Shown here: in pieces, positions 1-8,999 of the stretch
Numbering within the stretch: the stretch's first letter is position 1
How the letters are laid out: the number at the start of each line of letters is the position of its first letter
Source of the DNA: Maribacter algarum (ex Lu et al. 2025) (nom. illeg.)
GTDB lineage: Bacteria > Bacteroidota > Bacteroidia > Flavobacteriales > Flavobacteriaceae
Assembly: GCA_947495915.1 (NCBI GenBank)
Contig: CANMAW010000001.1
Location: forward strand, 186,001-250,000
Length of the DNA: 64,000 nt
Direction: 5' to 3'
Program-made: the position numbers and the translations under genes
The notes under the pieces: generated by a model
The model's database searches: none
What the model saw: only the letters and a program-made list of their open reading frames with translations
What the model was told of the DNA's origin: nothing

Positions 1-416
1 ATCATTCCATATCGGTTTAACTGTATACCGTAAGGCGCACGTTTTGGTACTCTTGAGTTTGCAACAGCTTCTAAATAGTTGCGAAAATCCGCTAAGCGAT
101 CTACATCAAAAAACTGTGCGACATAAACACCAGGTATAACTTCTTCCCATAAATCGGCAACAGCAGATTCTTTTTCCGGGTTTTCCCAAGCCTCTTTAAT
201 AGCTTTGCGTAAACGCGGGTCAAGCAAAGTTTCGTCAGGAACTAGTAAATCGTCTTTGTTTTCTATTTCCCATTCTGCCCAAGCAGCTTCTAACAATTTA
301 CGGTTTTCATTCCAAAATTGAGAAACAGATGGATCACGTCTTAATGATAATTCTCTTGATGGTACTTCTAGCGCACGAGCTTCCGCAAGTGCATTTGTAT
401 GTTCTATTGTTTTCAT
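1..416 (-). CDS. Partial CDS (N-terminal part), unidentified cytosolic protein
   Basis: A leftward frame starts at the ATG ending at 416 and runs off the left edge, giving about 138 residues without a stop. The start reads MKTIEHTNALAEARALEVPS. It is rich in charged residues and aromatic W/E clusters (for example AAWAEWE, ADLWEEVIPGVYVAQFF), has no signal peptide or membrane segment, and looks soluble. From memory it resembles the N-terminal part of uncharacterised proteins that may carry a 2-oxoglutarate/Fe(II) oxygenase-type fold, but the diagnostic metal ligands would lie outside the window, so no function is claimed. A TAnnTTTG-like -7 element (complement of 466-473) lies about 50 bases upstream and supports this start. 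The real-gene call is firm, the identity is not. Confidence 0.6.
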   Translation of the reverse strand, partial: MKTIEHTNALAEARALEVPSRELSLRRDPSVSQFWNENRKLLEAAWAEWEIENKDDLLVPDETLLDPRLRKAIKEAWENPEKESAVADLWEEVIPGVYVAQFFDVDRLADFRNYLEAVANSRVPKRAPYGIQLNRYGM

Positions 417-619
417 AATTATATGTTTTAAGTATAGCTATTGCTATTGTATTTTTTATCTATAACAAAATTACGCACAACCGGCTGTTCTGCTTTAGTA
501 GTAAAAATGGTAGTTTTAGTAAAAAACAAGGTTTAGATACCAAACCAATGCATACCCCTATTAGAACAAAGAGATGGTGGTATTATCTGGAAAAAAATAG
601 AGGAAATTAAGGGATGCGG
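417..619. other. Intergenic region, 203 bp
   Basis: No gene is seen. The complement of 466-473 reads TAATTTTG, fitting the Bacteroidota -7 consensus TAnnTTTG for the leftward gene at 1-416. No matching TTTG -33 element is seen at the usual spacing. The right part lies downstream of the LytTR gene and has no clear hairpin. Confidence 0.35.
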
Positions 620-1348
620 TTAGATATCTTTTTTATCCCAAAGATTATCCCCAATTATTTTAGGAACGACCTCTTTACGATAATTTCTGCTTAGTGGAAT
701 TTTATGTACTCCTATTTGTAGTTCGTGTTGGGCTACCCCTTCAATTTTATCAATAGCGACTATATATGATTTGTGAACACGTATAAAAGCATCTTGACTT
801 AACTTTTCTTGTACATTTTTCAAGAATAATAATGTAACGTATTTACGTTTAACAGTTTGTATGATCACGTAGTTTTGCATTGCTTGTACAAAAAGAATAT
901 CATGGTGGTTAATTTTCTCATATTTACCATCGCACTTTATAAAAAAACAACCACTTTCCTCTTCTTTCAGCGAGGCTATTCCATTATTTATGAGTTGATA
1001 TTGGTGGCGGGCTTTTGTAATTGCGGTAAAGAAACGATTAAAGGAAATAGGCTTTAACAAATAGTCTAGCACATTAAGATTAAACCCATCAATGGCGTAA
1101 TTTGGAAATGCCGTAGTTAAAATGGTCATAGGCGCATTAGGATTAGATTTTAAATATTCTAGACCGTTCATAAGGGGCATTTGTACATCTAGAAAGAGTA
1201 AGTCTACATCAGATTTTTCTAATATCCGCGGTATATCTAAAGCAGACGTACCTGTGCCTACACAGGTTAGCATATCTATCTGGTCTATGTAGTTGGTTAT
1301 ACATTCCCTAGCCAGCGGCTCATCATCTATAACAATACATCGCATCAT
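620..1348 (-). CDS. LytTR-family response regulator
   Basis: This is a 242-residue two-component response regulator. The receiver domain (about 1-115) has the acidic pair D8/D9, the phospho-acceptor D54 in the LFLDVQMP block, T79 and K99 of LKP. A LytTR DNA-binding domain follows at about 135-235 (FIKCDGKYEKINHHDILFVQ, IRVHKSYIV, IPLSRNYR). It should accept phosphate from the histidine kinase encoded immediately upstream, whose gene overlaps it by 4 bases (1345-1348, stop over start), so the two are surely co-transcribed. The target may be the outer-membrane barrel gene starting at 2717 on the other strand, an arrangement common in Flavobacteriia; that is inference from position. The family call is very secure. 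Confidence 0.95.
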   Translation of the reverse strand: MMRCIVIDDEPLARECITNYIDQIDMLTCVGTGTSALDIPRILEKSDVDLLFLDVQMPLMNGLEYLKSNPNAPMTILTTAFPNYAIDGFNLNVLDYLLKPISFNRFFTAITKARHQYQLINNGIASLKEEESGCFFIKCDGKYEKINHHDILFVQAMQNYVIIQTVKRKYVTLLFLKNVQEKLSQDAFIRVHKSYIVAIDKIEGVAQHELQIGVHKIPLSRNYRKEVVPKIIGDNLWDKKDI

Positions 1349-2481
1349 ACCGAAACCTTTTTTAAGGGTGCCCGAACAATATGGGCAAGTGTTAGTTCTA
1401 GCTTTACGGTGTGTACATCTTTACCTTTTTTAATAAGAAGCACATGCGCATTTTGATAAATTAAATCTAACCTACGCTTTACATTTTTGAGTCCTAATCC
1501 ACCATAATTTATTCCTTCCGGCAATTGATGGCAAACCTCGTAATTGGCACTATTACTCAGTTCAAAATTAAGCTGATTGTTTTCTATACCGATAGAAAGG
1601 TTAAGCCATTTTCGCAATTCTTTATCTTCTGAAATATGTTTAAAGGCATTTTCTATAAACGGAATTAATATAAATGGTGCAACGGTAGGAGTTTCAGCTG
1701 TTATTTTAGGAATCTTAATTTCAAGATCAAAATTATCATTCTGTCTTAAACTTTCCAATTCAATAAAACTTTCAATGTACGCAAGTTCGTTTCGTAGTGG
1801 TATTTGATTGCTATTGCATTCATACAATTGATAACGCATTAAACTGGAAAATTTCACCAACGATTCAGATGCCATTTCAGGATTCTTGTTGATCAACACA
1901 AAAATACTATTGATGGTATTGAAAAGGAAATGCGGGTTAAATTGTGACTTTAGAAATTTCAGTTCGGTTTCTAGCTTCTCTTTTTCCAATAGTTGCTGTC
2001 GTTTTTGAGCATCTAGCCAATTCTTAGCCAACTTAATGCTCATGCCTAAAGTTGTAGCCGAAATACAGGATGATAGAGCATTATGTAAAAAAATAGTTGC
2101 GGGTGTTGCAGGGCTAATTTTGAATAGTACATAAACCGATTGTTCAGAGAAGCTCGCCGCAAAAAAATAATTTGCTGTTATTAGGGCAGCCATACCTAAA
2201 ATTACAATAGCAACTGAAATAAAAAATTGAAGGTACTTACCTTTAATCAAGTATTTTGGAATGAGAACATACAGACAAAAATATACTCCAACCGCTTGTA
2301 CTACCACATAACCCAAATACTTAATAATGGTATGGGTATGTTCAAAAGAGTCTATAACTGCACTAATACTATTGGTATATACCGTCCACCAGACAAAATG
2401 ATAACATGCCCAAAAAAGTACATGATGCACCTTATAGCGTATCAAAAATGATACTACTGTATTTTCATAACTACCAGGCAT
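1345..2481 (-). CDS. LytS-type sensor histidine kinase (His_kinase family)
   Basis: This is a 378-residue membrane kinase. The first 150 residues hold four to five hydrophobic segments (for example around 55-75, 83-105 and 125-145) with no large extracytoplasmic domain. A short coiled-coil linker (about 155-178) follows, then the His_kinase signature QFNPHFLFNTIN with the phospho-acceptor H184. The C-terminal ATPase part has the N-box-like IPFIENAFKH and a GGLGLKNVKRRL glycine motif. It phosphorylates the LytTR regulator at 620-1348, with which it overlaps by 4 bases. The length and architecture are typical of the short LytS-like kinases of Bacteroidota. What it senses is not visible. Confidence 0.95.
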   Translation of the reverse strand: MPGSYENTVVSFLIRYKVHHVLFWACYHFVWWTVYTNSISAVIDSFEHTHTIIKYLGYVVVQAVGVYFCLYVLIPKYLIKGKYLQFFISVAIVILGMAALITANYFFAASFSEQSVYVLFKISPATPATIFLHNALSSCISATTLGMSIKLAKNWLDAQKRQQLLEKEKLETELKFLKSQFNPHFLFNTINSIFVLINKNPEMASESLVKFSSLMRYQLYECNSNQIPLRNELAYIESFIELESLRQNDNFDLEIKIPKITAETPTVAPFILIPFIENAFKHISEDKELRKWLNLSIGIENNQLNFELSNSANYEVCHQLPEGINYGGLGLKNVKRRLDLIYQNAHVLLIKKGKDVHTVKLELTLAHIVRAPLKKVSV

Positions 2482-2716
2482 AGTTTTTTAAAGTCTTTTG
2501 CAACAAGATACAATGGTACCTGCTTTATATCAAAAGATTACGCTAGAACTTGCTATCAGGTAACTAATAATTGACGAAAGGTAATTGATGTCCTATAGGT
2601 GTCTATTGAAGCCAAAAATTGGATATATGCTCCTCTTATAATGAATATCCCCTCGTTCATCAATCGCTTTTTTATTCCGTGCGTTGTTGGCGGTACTTGT
2701 CTTAAAATTAAAAGCA

Positions 2717-5158
2717 ATGAATTTAAGATTTGTAACCACATTAATTGTCCTTAGTATTTCATTTAGTATTTCGGCACAGATAACAGGAAGAATAATGGAC
2801 GAATTGAACAACCCAGTTGCATTTGCCAATGTAACGCTGCATGATGCAAAAACGAACACCTTAATTTCTGGAGGAATTAGTGCTGACGATGGATATTTCG
2901 ATATAGCTATTACTAGTTTGGGCAGTTATAAATTAAAGATAAGTCTACTATCTTTCCAAACATGGCAATCTGGCTTACTTGAGGTTACTTTACTTCCTTA
3001 TGCGCATGATTTTTCAAACATCAATCTGCATGAAGAGGTAACGGAGTTAGAGGGTGTGTTGGTTCAAGGACAACGTAGATTAATACAGCGCACCCAAGAA
3101 GGCAGTGTAATAAATGTTCAAGCCAGTGTTATGAGTAAGGGCACTACCGTATTAAGGCTATTAGAGCGTTCCCCAGGGGTAATCTTAGATCAGTATAACA
3201 ATACGTTTTCTTTGAACGGAAAAAGCGGAACCTTGGTGCTTATTAATGGTAAACCACAAAGAATGCCTACTTCAGACTTGATCGCCATGCTAAATGGTAT
3301 GAGCGCAGATACCATAGAAAAGATTGAACTGCTTACCAATCCTTCGGCTCGGTATGATGTGGACGGTAATGCCGGTATAATCAATATAGTTACTTTCAAG
3401 AATGAAACTTTAGGCTTACAGGGAAATTTAAATGTAAGCGCCGGACATGGTGAGGGACCAAAACAGACCACTAGCCTATCTATAAACCACGGTGGTGAAC
3501 TAGCAAATTTCTTTGGTAGCTATACCTTTTCGTATGACGATTCGTATGATGGATTCAATGCAAAAGGCACCACGGAAATTCCCGTTTTAGGTGGATTTAC
3601 GTCGGTTGATTTTGCAAGTCATACTAAACAAATTAATAGAAATCATAATTTTAACTTAGGATACGAAAGGCAAATTACCAAAACTTCAACTTGGGGTGCC
3701 AATGTATTGTACAACATATCTAAACCATTGGTACTAACTAAAAATAGAGGCATGTACGAGTTTACGAACAATCCTTTTTTAGATGCACAGATTATCTTAA
3801 ACGGAAATGATAAGCTAACTAATTTAAACATGTCCACTTTTTATGAAACACAAAAAGATGATAATACTTTTTCGGTTTCGGCAGATTTTATAAAGTATAA
3901 TACTAGAACACCAAACCATGTCAAAAGTTCTTATTTTGATGAAAATGGCAATTCATTTCAGCCTGAAAATGAAATTTATAATAGAGGAAACCGAGGTTTT
4001 AATGAAACTGACATTAAGGTTGGCGTACTTAAACTAGATTATAAACACCAGTTTAAAGAAGATTTGGTTTTTGAAGGTGGAGTAAAAGGTTCCCTGTCCA
4101 AAACCGAAAACGACGCCCGTATAGAAATTTTACAGAATGATGAATTTGAGCCCGATGACCGCTTTATCAGTACTATTGAAAATATAGAACATATTGGTGC
4201 TATTTATTCCATACTTGATGTTGGTCTCTCAAAAAGAACAAAAGCACAAATGGGTTTACGATATGAATATTGGAATCAAAACTTTGATAATTCAGACTTG
4301 AATCGAAGTTTTGGTAAAATTTTTCCAACAGTATTTCTAACCCATTCATTTTCTGACAATACGGCATTGAATGTTGCATATAATAAACGTATAACTAGAC
4401 CAAATTATTCAGACTTGGCTTCTTTTTTAGTATATAACAGCCCCACTTCTGTATTTAGTGGAAATCCACAATTATTACCCGCCATAACCAACAACATAAA
4501 TATAACCTATAATATTCACTCTTTTAGCGTATCTATTATGGCATCAAATGAGAAAAACCCAATTGCTCGTTATCAAGTTACAAGAAACGCCCAAAGTAAT
4601 GTAGCGGTAATTGCTCCGGTAAATTTGGACTATCAAAGAAATTTAGACGTACTGAGCAACATACCTATAAGGCTCGCAAATTGGTGGAATGTAAACCTTA
4701 ATGCCACAGCAGGTTATAGAACATTTAAGCTATTACATACCGATGAACCTAAAACTCATAACTATATACACTATAATTTTAACGGGAGCCAAACCTTACG
4801 TTTGCCTGCAAATGTATCTTTAGAATTATCGGGTTGGTACACTTCACAACATTTCAACGGAAGTACTAAAGTCAGGGGATTTGGAACTTTAAACGGAGGA
4901 TTAAAAAAAGAGTTTAAAAATGGAAGTAGTTTGCAATTTACGATAACCGATATTTTCGAAAGTATGGATATTCGTTCTCAGATAGGGAGTTTAACCAGAG
5001 AAGCTTTTGGAGACAGATTTAATGTGTCCTATAGTCCAGAATCTGGTTTTTCACGAATCTTGACTATTGGATATACCTATCCTTTTGGCAATAACAAAGT
5101 AAAACGGTCCAATTCTAGAACAGGCGCAGCAACGGAAAAATCTAGATTAGGACAATAG
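2717..5158 (+). CDS. TonB-dependent-receptor-like outer-membrane beta-barrel protein
   Basis: This is an 813-residue protein when started at the ATG at 2717, which begins a clear signal peptide (MNLRFVTTLIVLSISFSISA). The in-frame ATG at 2684 would add 11 residues before it. The mature protein opens with a carboxypeptidase-regulatory-like domain (about 20-100: ITGRIMDELNNPVAFANVTL). A plug-like segment follows (about 125-225; ERSPGVILDQYNNTFSLNGK, INGKPQRM, NPSARYDVDGNAGIINI), then a long series of amphipathic strands typical of the 'outer membrane beta-barrel family' branch. No SusD partner is adjacent. It lies divergently next to the LytS/LytTR pair, which may control it. It may be an importer of small ligands or a surface protein; the substrate is unknown. 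Confidence 0.9.
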   Translation: MNLRFVTTLIVLSISFSISAQITGRIMDELNNPVAFANVTLHDAKTNTLISGGISADDGYFDIAITSLGSYKLKISLLSFQTWQSGLLEVTLLPYAHDFSNINLHEEVTELEGVLVQGQRRLIQRTQEGSVINVQASVMSKGTTVLRLLERSPGVILDQYNNTFSLNGKSGTLVLINGKPQRMPTSDLIAMLNGMSADTIEKIELLTNPSARYDVDGNAGIINIVTFKNETLGLQGNLNVSAGHGEGPKQTTSLSINHGGELANFFGSYTFSYDDSYDGFNAKGTTEIPVLGGFTSVDFASHTKQINRNHNFNLGYERQITKTSTWGANVLYNISKPLVLTKNRGMYEFTNNPFLDAQIILNGNDKLTNLNMSTFYETQKDDNTFSVSADFIKYNTRTPNHVKSSYFDENGNSFQPENEIYNRGNRGFNETDIKVGVLKLDYKHQFKEDLVFEGGVKGSLSKTENDARIEILQNDEFEPDDRFISTIENIEHIGAIYSILDVGLSKRTKAQMGLRYEYWNQNFDNSDLNRSFGKIFPTVFLTHSFSDNTALNVAYNKRITRPNYSDLASFLVYNSPTSVFSGNPQLLPAITNNINITYNIHSFSVSIMASNEKNPIARYQVTRNAQSNVAVIAPVNLDYQRNLDVLSNIPIRLANWWNVNLNATAGYRTFKLLHTDEPKTHNYIHYNFNGSQTLRLPANVSLELSGWYTSQHFNGSTKVRGFGTLNGGLKKEFKNGSSLQFTITDIFESMDIRSQIGSLTREAFGDRFNVSYSPESGFSRILTIGYTYPFGNNKVKRSNSRTGAATEKSRLGQ

Positions 5159-5160
5159 TT

Positions 5161-5188
5161 AATAAAAAATGCCCCATAAATGGAGCAT
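5161..5188 (-). terminator. Rho-independent terminator for the leftward oxidoreductase gene
   Basis: An 8-bp stem with one mismatch (arms 5169-5176 and 5181-5188, loop TAAA) is followed on the minus strand by TTTTTTATT. It lies about 60 bases past the stop of the gene ending at 5251. Confidence 0.6.
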
Positions 5189-5250
5189 TCAACAAACATG
5201 TTAATCGACATATATAGATTAGAAATATACTCCTTCACATATATTTAATT

Positions 5251-6234
5251 TTAGTTCTCTACCACTATTTTACCAATAGCTTTTCCGCTTTGTAAATGTG
5301 CGTAAGCCTCACCAACTTCTTCTAAGGAAAACTTGTTTTCGTCTACTATTGGCGTTAAATGACCTTCATTAGAAATTTCAGCTAAACGCTCTAAAATATT
5401 TCCGTGTGCATCTCTTTTAAAATTGTGCAACATTGGTATTAGCATAAATACTACGTGTAATGATGCTCCTTTAAAATGCAACGGAGTTAGGTCTAACTCA
5501 CACAACGACACCGTAGTAGAAATATGTCCGTTTAAGGCAACAGCTTCAATAGAATTATTCAGGTTTGCACCACCAACGGTATCAAAAACCACATCAAAAC
5601 CACCAGCGGTATATTTTGCCGTATAATCGGCTACTTTTTCAGTTTTAAAATCGATAAAAGTTGCGCCAAATTTTTCAACAATAGCTTTTTGATTATCACC
5701 AGTACCCGTAGCAAAAACTTCTGCTCCAAAATACTTTGCCAACTGCACCGCTAAATGACCAACACCACCAGAACCACCGTGTACCAGTACTTTCTGACCT
5801 TCTTTTACGCCTGCTCTTGTTAAACCTTCATAAGCTGTAATAGCTACTAATGGTAAGGCTGCAGTTTCGCGCATTGTTAAGCCTTTTGGTTTGTGCGCTA
5901 CAAGGTTGCTATCCGCTACAATATACTCCGTTAAGGTTCCTGGTAAATCGGCTAATCCGCCAGCGCAACCGTATACTTCCTCGCCTACTTTAAAACCTTC
6001 TACTCCCTCTCCAACAGCTTCTACAGTTCCTGAAAAATCCATACCTAATAAGGCAGGTGCAGCTGGTGATAATGGTAAATCGGTTCCTATATTCTTAATC
6101 ATAGTGTCAATCGTATTTACACTAGATGCCGCTATTTTTACCAATACATGATTTGCTTTTACTGCTGGTTTTTCAATTTCAGTTGCCGTAAATGTTGCAT
6201 TTTCTCCGTAACTATTCAATAACATTGCTTTCAT
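5251..6234 (-). CDS. NAD(P)-dependent medium-chain (zinc-type superfamily) oxidoreductase
   Basis: This is a 327-residue MDR-superfamily enzyme. It has an N-terminal GroES-like domain (about 25-120, including GMDFSGTVEAVGEGVEGFKVGEEVYG) and a Rossmann domain with the glycine motif GGSGGVGHLAVQLAK (about 153-167). The C-terminal half matches the ADH_zinc_N_2 type (FDVVFDTVGGANLNNSIEAV). The structural-zinc cysteines of classical alcohol dehydrogenases are not apparent, so it belongs with quinone- or enone-reducing NADPH oxidoreductases. It is last in a leftward run with the SnoaL-like and enoyl-CoA hydratase genes, downstream of an AraC-type regulator. The substrate is unknown. Confidence 0.88.
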   Translation of the reverse strand: MKAMLLNSYGENATFTATEIEKPAVKANHVLVKIAASSVNTIDTMIKNIGTDLPLSPAAPALLGMDFSGTVEAVGEGVEGFKVGEEVYGCAGGLADLPGTLTEYIVADSNLVAHKPKGLTMRETAALPLVAITAYEGLTRAGVKEGQKVLVHGGSGGVGHLAVQLAKYFGAEVFATGTGDNQKAIVEKFGATFIDFKTEKVADYTAKYTAGGFDVVFDTVGGANLNNSIEAVALNGHISTTVSLCELDLTPLHFKGASLHVVFMLIPMLHNFKRDAHGNILERLAEISNEGHLTPIVDENKFSLEEVGEAYAHLQSGKAIGKIVVEN

Positions 6235-6285
6235 AATCTAATTCAAATATTTATTCTAAGATTTTAATTTCCTTAGTGCTTTTGC

Positions 6286-6687
6286 TTAATCTATAAATAT
6301 GGACTTTGCATGTAGGGTGTCCATATATTCTTTTATTTTAATAATTTTTCCGTTAGAAAACTGGAACAAAAAATGATATAGATTGTTATACACCTTACCA
6401 TTATTCAAAACACCGTACGATATAAATTCTGCTGCAACTCTATTATCTTCTGCAGTCCACCCAATAGGTTTTAACTCTAGCCCTTTTGGCATCATCGATT
6501 TTACAGTAATAATTAACTCGCCAATTTCTTTTTTATCCATTTTGCCAGACATTGGTAATTCTCCATGTATTCCCATTGCTTGCCAAACCACCTTATCATC
6601 TAAATACCCTAGCGCTTTGTCTACATTGGCTCGTGAAAATTGTTCAAAAAAATTAAGAATAGTCTGCTTATTTTGTTCTGTTTTCAT
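6286..6687 (-). CDS. SnoaL-like / NTF2-fold protein
   Basis: A 133-residue cytosolic protein with the usual cone-fold pattern: an N-terminal helix (ILNFFEQFSRANVDKALGYLDDKVVW), a middle region, and C-terminal strands (VYNNLYHFLFQFSNGKIIKIKEYMDT). The YMD(T/S) ending is common in SnoaL-like polyketide-cyclase or isomerase relatives. It sits 51 bases upstream of the oxidoreductase and 16 bases downstream of the enoyl-CoA hydratase on the same strand, so the three are likely co-transcribed. It could be a small isomerase or a non-catalytic ligand binder; no specific substrate can be read. Confidence 0.8.
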   Translation of the reverse strand: MKTEQNKQTILNFFEQFSRANVDKALGYLDDKVVWQAMGIHGELPMSGKMDKKEIGELIITVKSMMPKGLELKPIGWTAEDNRVAAEFISYGVLNNGKVYNNLYHFLFQFSNGKIIKIKEYMDTLHAKSIFID

Positions 6688-6703
6688 AACAATTAATGAC
6701 TAT

Positions 6704-7552
6704 TTATAGTTGTATTTCTTGTAAATCCATTAACATAGACTCCCAATTCTTTTGGTTGTCATGGTCGAATTGCGCGCCATTTTCATCTGCAATAGTAAAA
6801 CGCTTAATAGCCGGTGTTTTACTCGTTGCTTGAAATAACTGATATGCTTCTTCTTTTAAAGCCTCTTTTATTGGTAAATCAATAGATGCATACACTGCAC
6901 GTTTACATGCTTCGATTGACTCCGCTGGAAATTTAGAAATACGTTCTGCCAAGGCATCTACATAAGGTCCGATCTTATCTGCATCCAATGCCTTGTTAAT
7001 AGTTCCGAATTTTTCAGCTTCGTCAGCATCCCAATCTCTAGCCCCTAAAATAATTTCTAAAGCCTTACCAAGTCCTGCTTGTCTAGCCATACGTGAAGCA
7101 CCGCCACCACAAGGTAAAATGCCCATACCTACCTCCATTTGCATAAATTTAGCTTTTCCTCTTGCTGCAAAACGCATATCTAATGCCAAAGCCATTTCGT
7201 GACCGCCTCCACGTGCAAAACCTTCAATTTTTGCGATGGTTGCTTGTGGTACGTTGCTTAGTCTTTCAAGCACCGATTGTAAGTCTAATAATTGTACCTC
7301 ATTTCTTGGTACCGCCTCCATAGACATATCCCTTAGTAAATTGGTATCATAATGACATACCCAATATCCGGGATTTGAAGATTCAAAAACGACTACTTTT
7401 ACGCTCCTATCGCGCTCTAATCGTAAACAAAGACTGCTTAAGTCTGCAAGCATTTCTTGTCCTTGTACGTTTACAGGACCAAAGTTTATCGTCACTGTTA
7501 AAATTGCTCCTTTTTGTTTTGCTGTAAATGTTTGAAAATTCTTGTAGTCCAT
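6704..7552 (-). CDS. Enoyl-CoA hydratase/isomerase family protein
   Basis: A 282-residue crotonase-fold protein when started at the ATG ending at 7552 (MDYKNFQTFTAKQKGAIL). A longer start at 7600 would overlap the probable -7 promoter box at 7598-7605, so the shorter start is preferred. The core shows the crotonase pattern: VKVVVFESSNPGYWVCHYD, then the oxyanion-hole segment KIEGFARGGGHEMALALDMRFA, then MGILPCGGGASRMARQAG. The usual second-loop glutamates are not obvious, so the reaction (hydration, isomerisation or other CoA-thioester chemistry) is uncertain. It leads the three-gene leftward cluster and lies just downstream of the AraC regulator gene. Confidence 0.87.
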   Translation of the reverse strand: MDYKNFQTFTAKQKGAILTVTINFGPVNVQGQEMLADLSSLCLRLERDRSVKVVVFESSNPGYWVCHYDTNLLRDMSMEAVPRNEVQLLDLQSVLERLSNVPQATIAKIEGFARGGGHEMALALDMRFAARGKAKFMQMEVGMGILPCGGGASRMARQAGLGKALEIILGARDWDADEAEKFGTINKALDADKIGPYVDALAERISKFPAESIEACKRAVYASIDLPIKEALKEEAYQLFQATSKTPAIKRFTIADENGAQFDHDNQKNWESMLMDLQEIQL

Positions 7553-7597
7553 AATGCTGAGTATTAAGTTATTTATTGTTCTGTTATTATCACAGTA

Positions 7598-7605
7598 CAA
7601 AGTTA
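7598..7605 (-). promoter_or_regulatory. Probable -7 promoter element for the enoyl-CoA hydratase cluster
   Basis: The complement reads TAACTTTG, matching the Bacteroidota TAnnTTTG consensus about 45 bases before the preferred start at 7552. No clean TTTG -33 box is seen at normal spacing. Confidence 0.4.
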
Positions 7606-7677
7606 CCTAGGCACCCAAGCTTTGAATTAGTAAAAAACAAAGGGCATTTAGTAAAAAAAGAGGTAAATAGTTATTTT

Positions 7678-8541
7678 TTAGGAAATACTAGCCTTATAAG
7701 CACCAATAGTCATCCCCTTATAACTTTGGAAGGTCTTGTTAAGGTGACTAGAATCTGTAAACCCTAATTCCATTGCAATTTCAGAGAACTGCAAATCGGT
7801 ATATTTTAATCGGGTTTCAACAAGTTTTAATTTGTAATTAAGTATGTATTTTTTTAAAGAAACATCAGTATGCTTTTTAAAATATTCACTCATATAGTTG
7901 TCTGCCATATGAAACTCTTCAGCTAAGTTTTTAGTGGTTAGCAATTCTGAATTGTAAATATTTGCGTGAATAAAATTGATGATTTGTTGAATTTTGGAGG
8001 ACTCAACAATTTTAGTGCTTACATCAGCATTTAGAAACTGAATGTTACGAGCAATTAAATGAAGAATTACAGAAAGTGAATTTTGAATGATAAACAGGTC
8101 GTATGATTTCTTTTTATCGTTTTCGGCCGCGACCATTTTAATTAATGAAATCAAGTGAACTTTATCCGATTCGGTTTCAAAACGCATTTCGCGTAGTTGA
8201 TGGCTTTCACTGTTTAAGATACCTTCAATTTTACGAAACCAATCATTCACTGGAAGATTCGCATTTTGCGGTGCATCTCCCCTAAAAAAGCTCTTCAAGA
8301 ATTTTATGGCAATGGTAGTAGTTGCCGATTCCGGATTTAATATGTAAATATCATCTGGCACAAAAACAAAAATGCTGTTAGCAGAATAATTTACCGTTTT
8401 ACCATTAATTTTTATGCTACCACCACCTTTTTCAAAATAAACAATCTCAAAAAACCTGATGGTAGTATACTTACAAAATTCAAAAAAAGTTTGGTCTTTA
8501 AACTCTTGAATTACAATATTTTCAATTATGGTACGCGGCAT
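7678..8541 (-). CDS. AraC-family transcriptional regulator
   Basis: A 287-residue regulator. The N-terminal half (about 1-150) is a cupin-like sensing region (EIVYFEKGGGSIKINGKTV, IFVFVPDDIYIL). The C-terminal 100 residues hold the two helix-turn-helix motifs of AraC proteins: LAEEFHMADNYMSEYFKKHT, and the signature around FSEIAMELGFTDSSHLNKTF followed by GMTIGAYK. It is encoded upstream of, and on the same strand as, the enoyl-CoA hydratase / SnoaL-like / oxidoreductase cluster, which it probably controls; that is inference from position. The effector is unknown. Confidence 0.9.
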   Translation of the reverse strand: MPRTIIENIVIQEFKDQTFFEFCKYTTIRFFEIVYFEKGGGSIKINGKTVNYSANSIFVFVPDDIYILNPESATTTIAIKFLKSFFRGDAPQNANLPVNDWFRKIEGILNSESHQLREMRFETESDKVHLISLIKMVAAENDKKKSYDLFIIQNSLSVILHLIARNIQFLNADVSTKIVESSKIQQIINFIHANIYNSELLTTKNLAEEFHMADNYMSEYFKKHTDVSLKKYILNYKLKLVETRLKYTDLQFSEIAMELGFTDSSHLNKTFQSYKGMTIGAYKASIS

Positions 8542-8555
8542 AGATGATAAAAATA

Positions 8556-8999
8556 CTATATAATTTTCGCTTTGTTTTCTAGTGCTAAAAATTTATGGAT
8601 CTCACTAACCATTATTGACCCCTCACCTACCGACGAAGCCACTCGTTTTACTGACCCTGAGCGCACATCTCCAACAGCGAAAAGACCAGGTAAACTTGTT
8701 TCAAAAGTGTAAGGTTTTCTGTGGTTGAACACCGATTCTTCAATTAAAGTATTATCAAGATAGCACAAAACCATTTTTCATTAGGTTCTGCCGAATTTAC
8801 AACCGGATGCTTCATTGCGTGAAAATGAGCCGTAGCATGTTTGTTTTTAGAATCGTCACAACATTGCATTACACCGCATTCTTGGCAAGTGCGTAAATGC
8901 CCACCCATCTCCAAGCTTTACACATTCTTTACATACTCGCTCAGCTGCTGTTTTTATTTCAGAAATTGCTTCAACATGATTACATGATTTTTGTGACAT
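8556..8999 (-). pseudogene. Frameshifted remnant: UBP-type zinc finger joined to a thioredoxin-reductase-like C-terminus
   Basis: From the ATG ending at 8999 the leftward frame reads MSQKSCNHVEAISEIKTAAE and then CKECVKLGDGW, the start of a UBP zinc finger. At about 8902 the frame slips: the next frame gives HLRTCQECGVMQCCDDS, then HATAHFHAMKHPVV, then NEKW, the rest of the finger. A second slip at about 8767 is needed to reach CYLDNTLIEE and then PGLFAVGDVRSGSVKRVASS. The last part is the C-terminal FAD-binding motif of pyridine-nucleotide/thioredoxin reductases. The first slip lacks two bases and the second lacks one. The reductase body (FAD and NAD domains) is absent. Either a decayed fusion or two neighbouring genes merged by deletion, or sequencing errors plus a deletion. 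The 72-codon open piece at 8556-8774 is only its tail. Confidence 0.75.
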
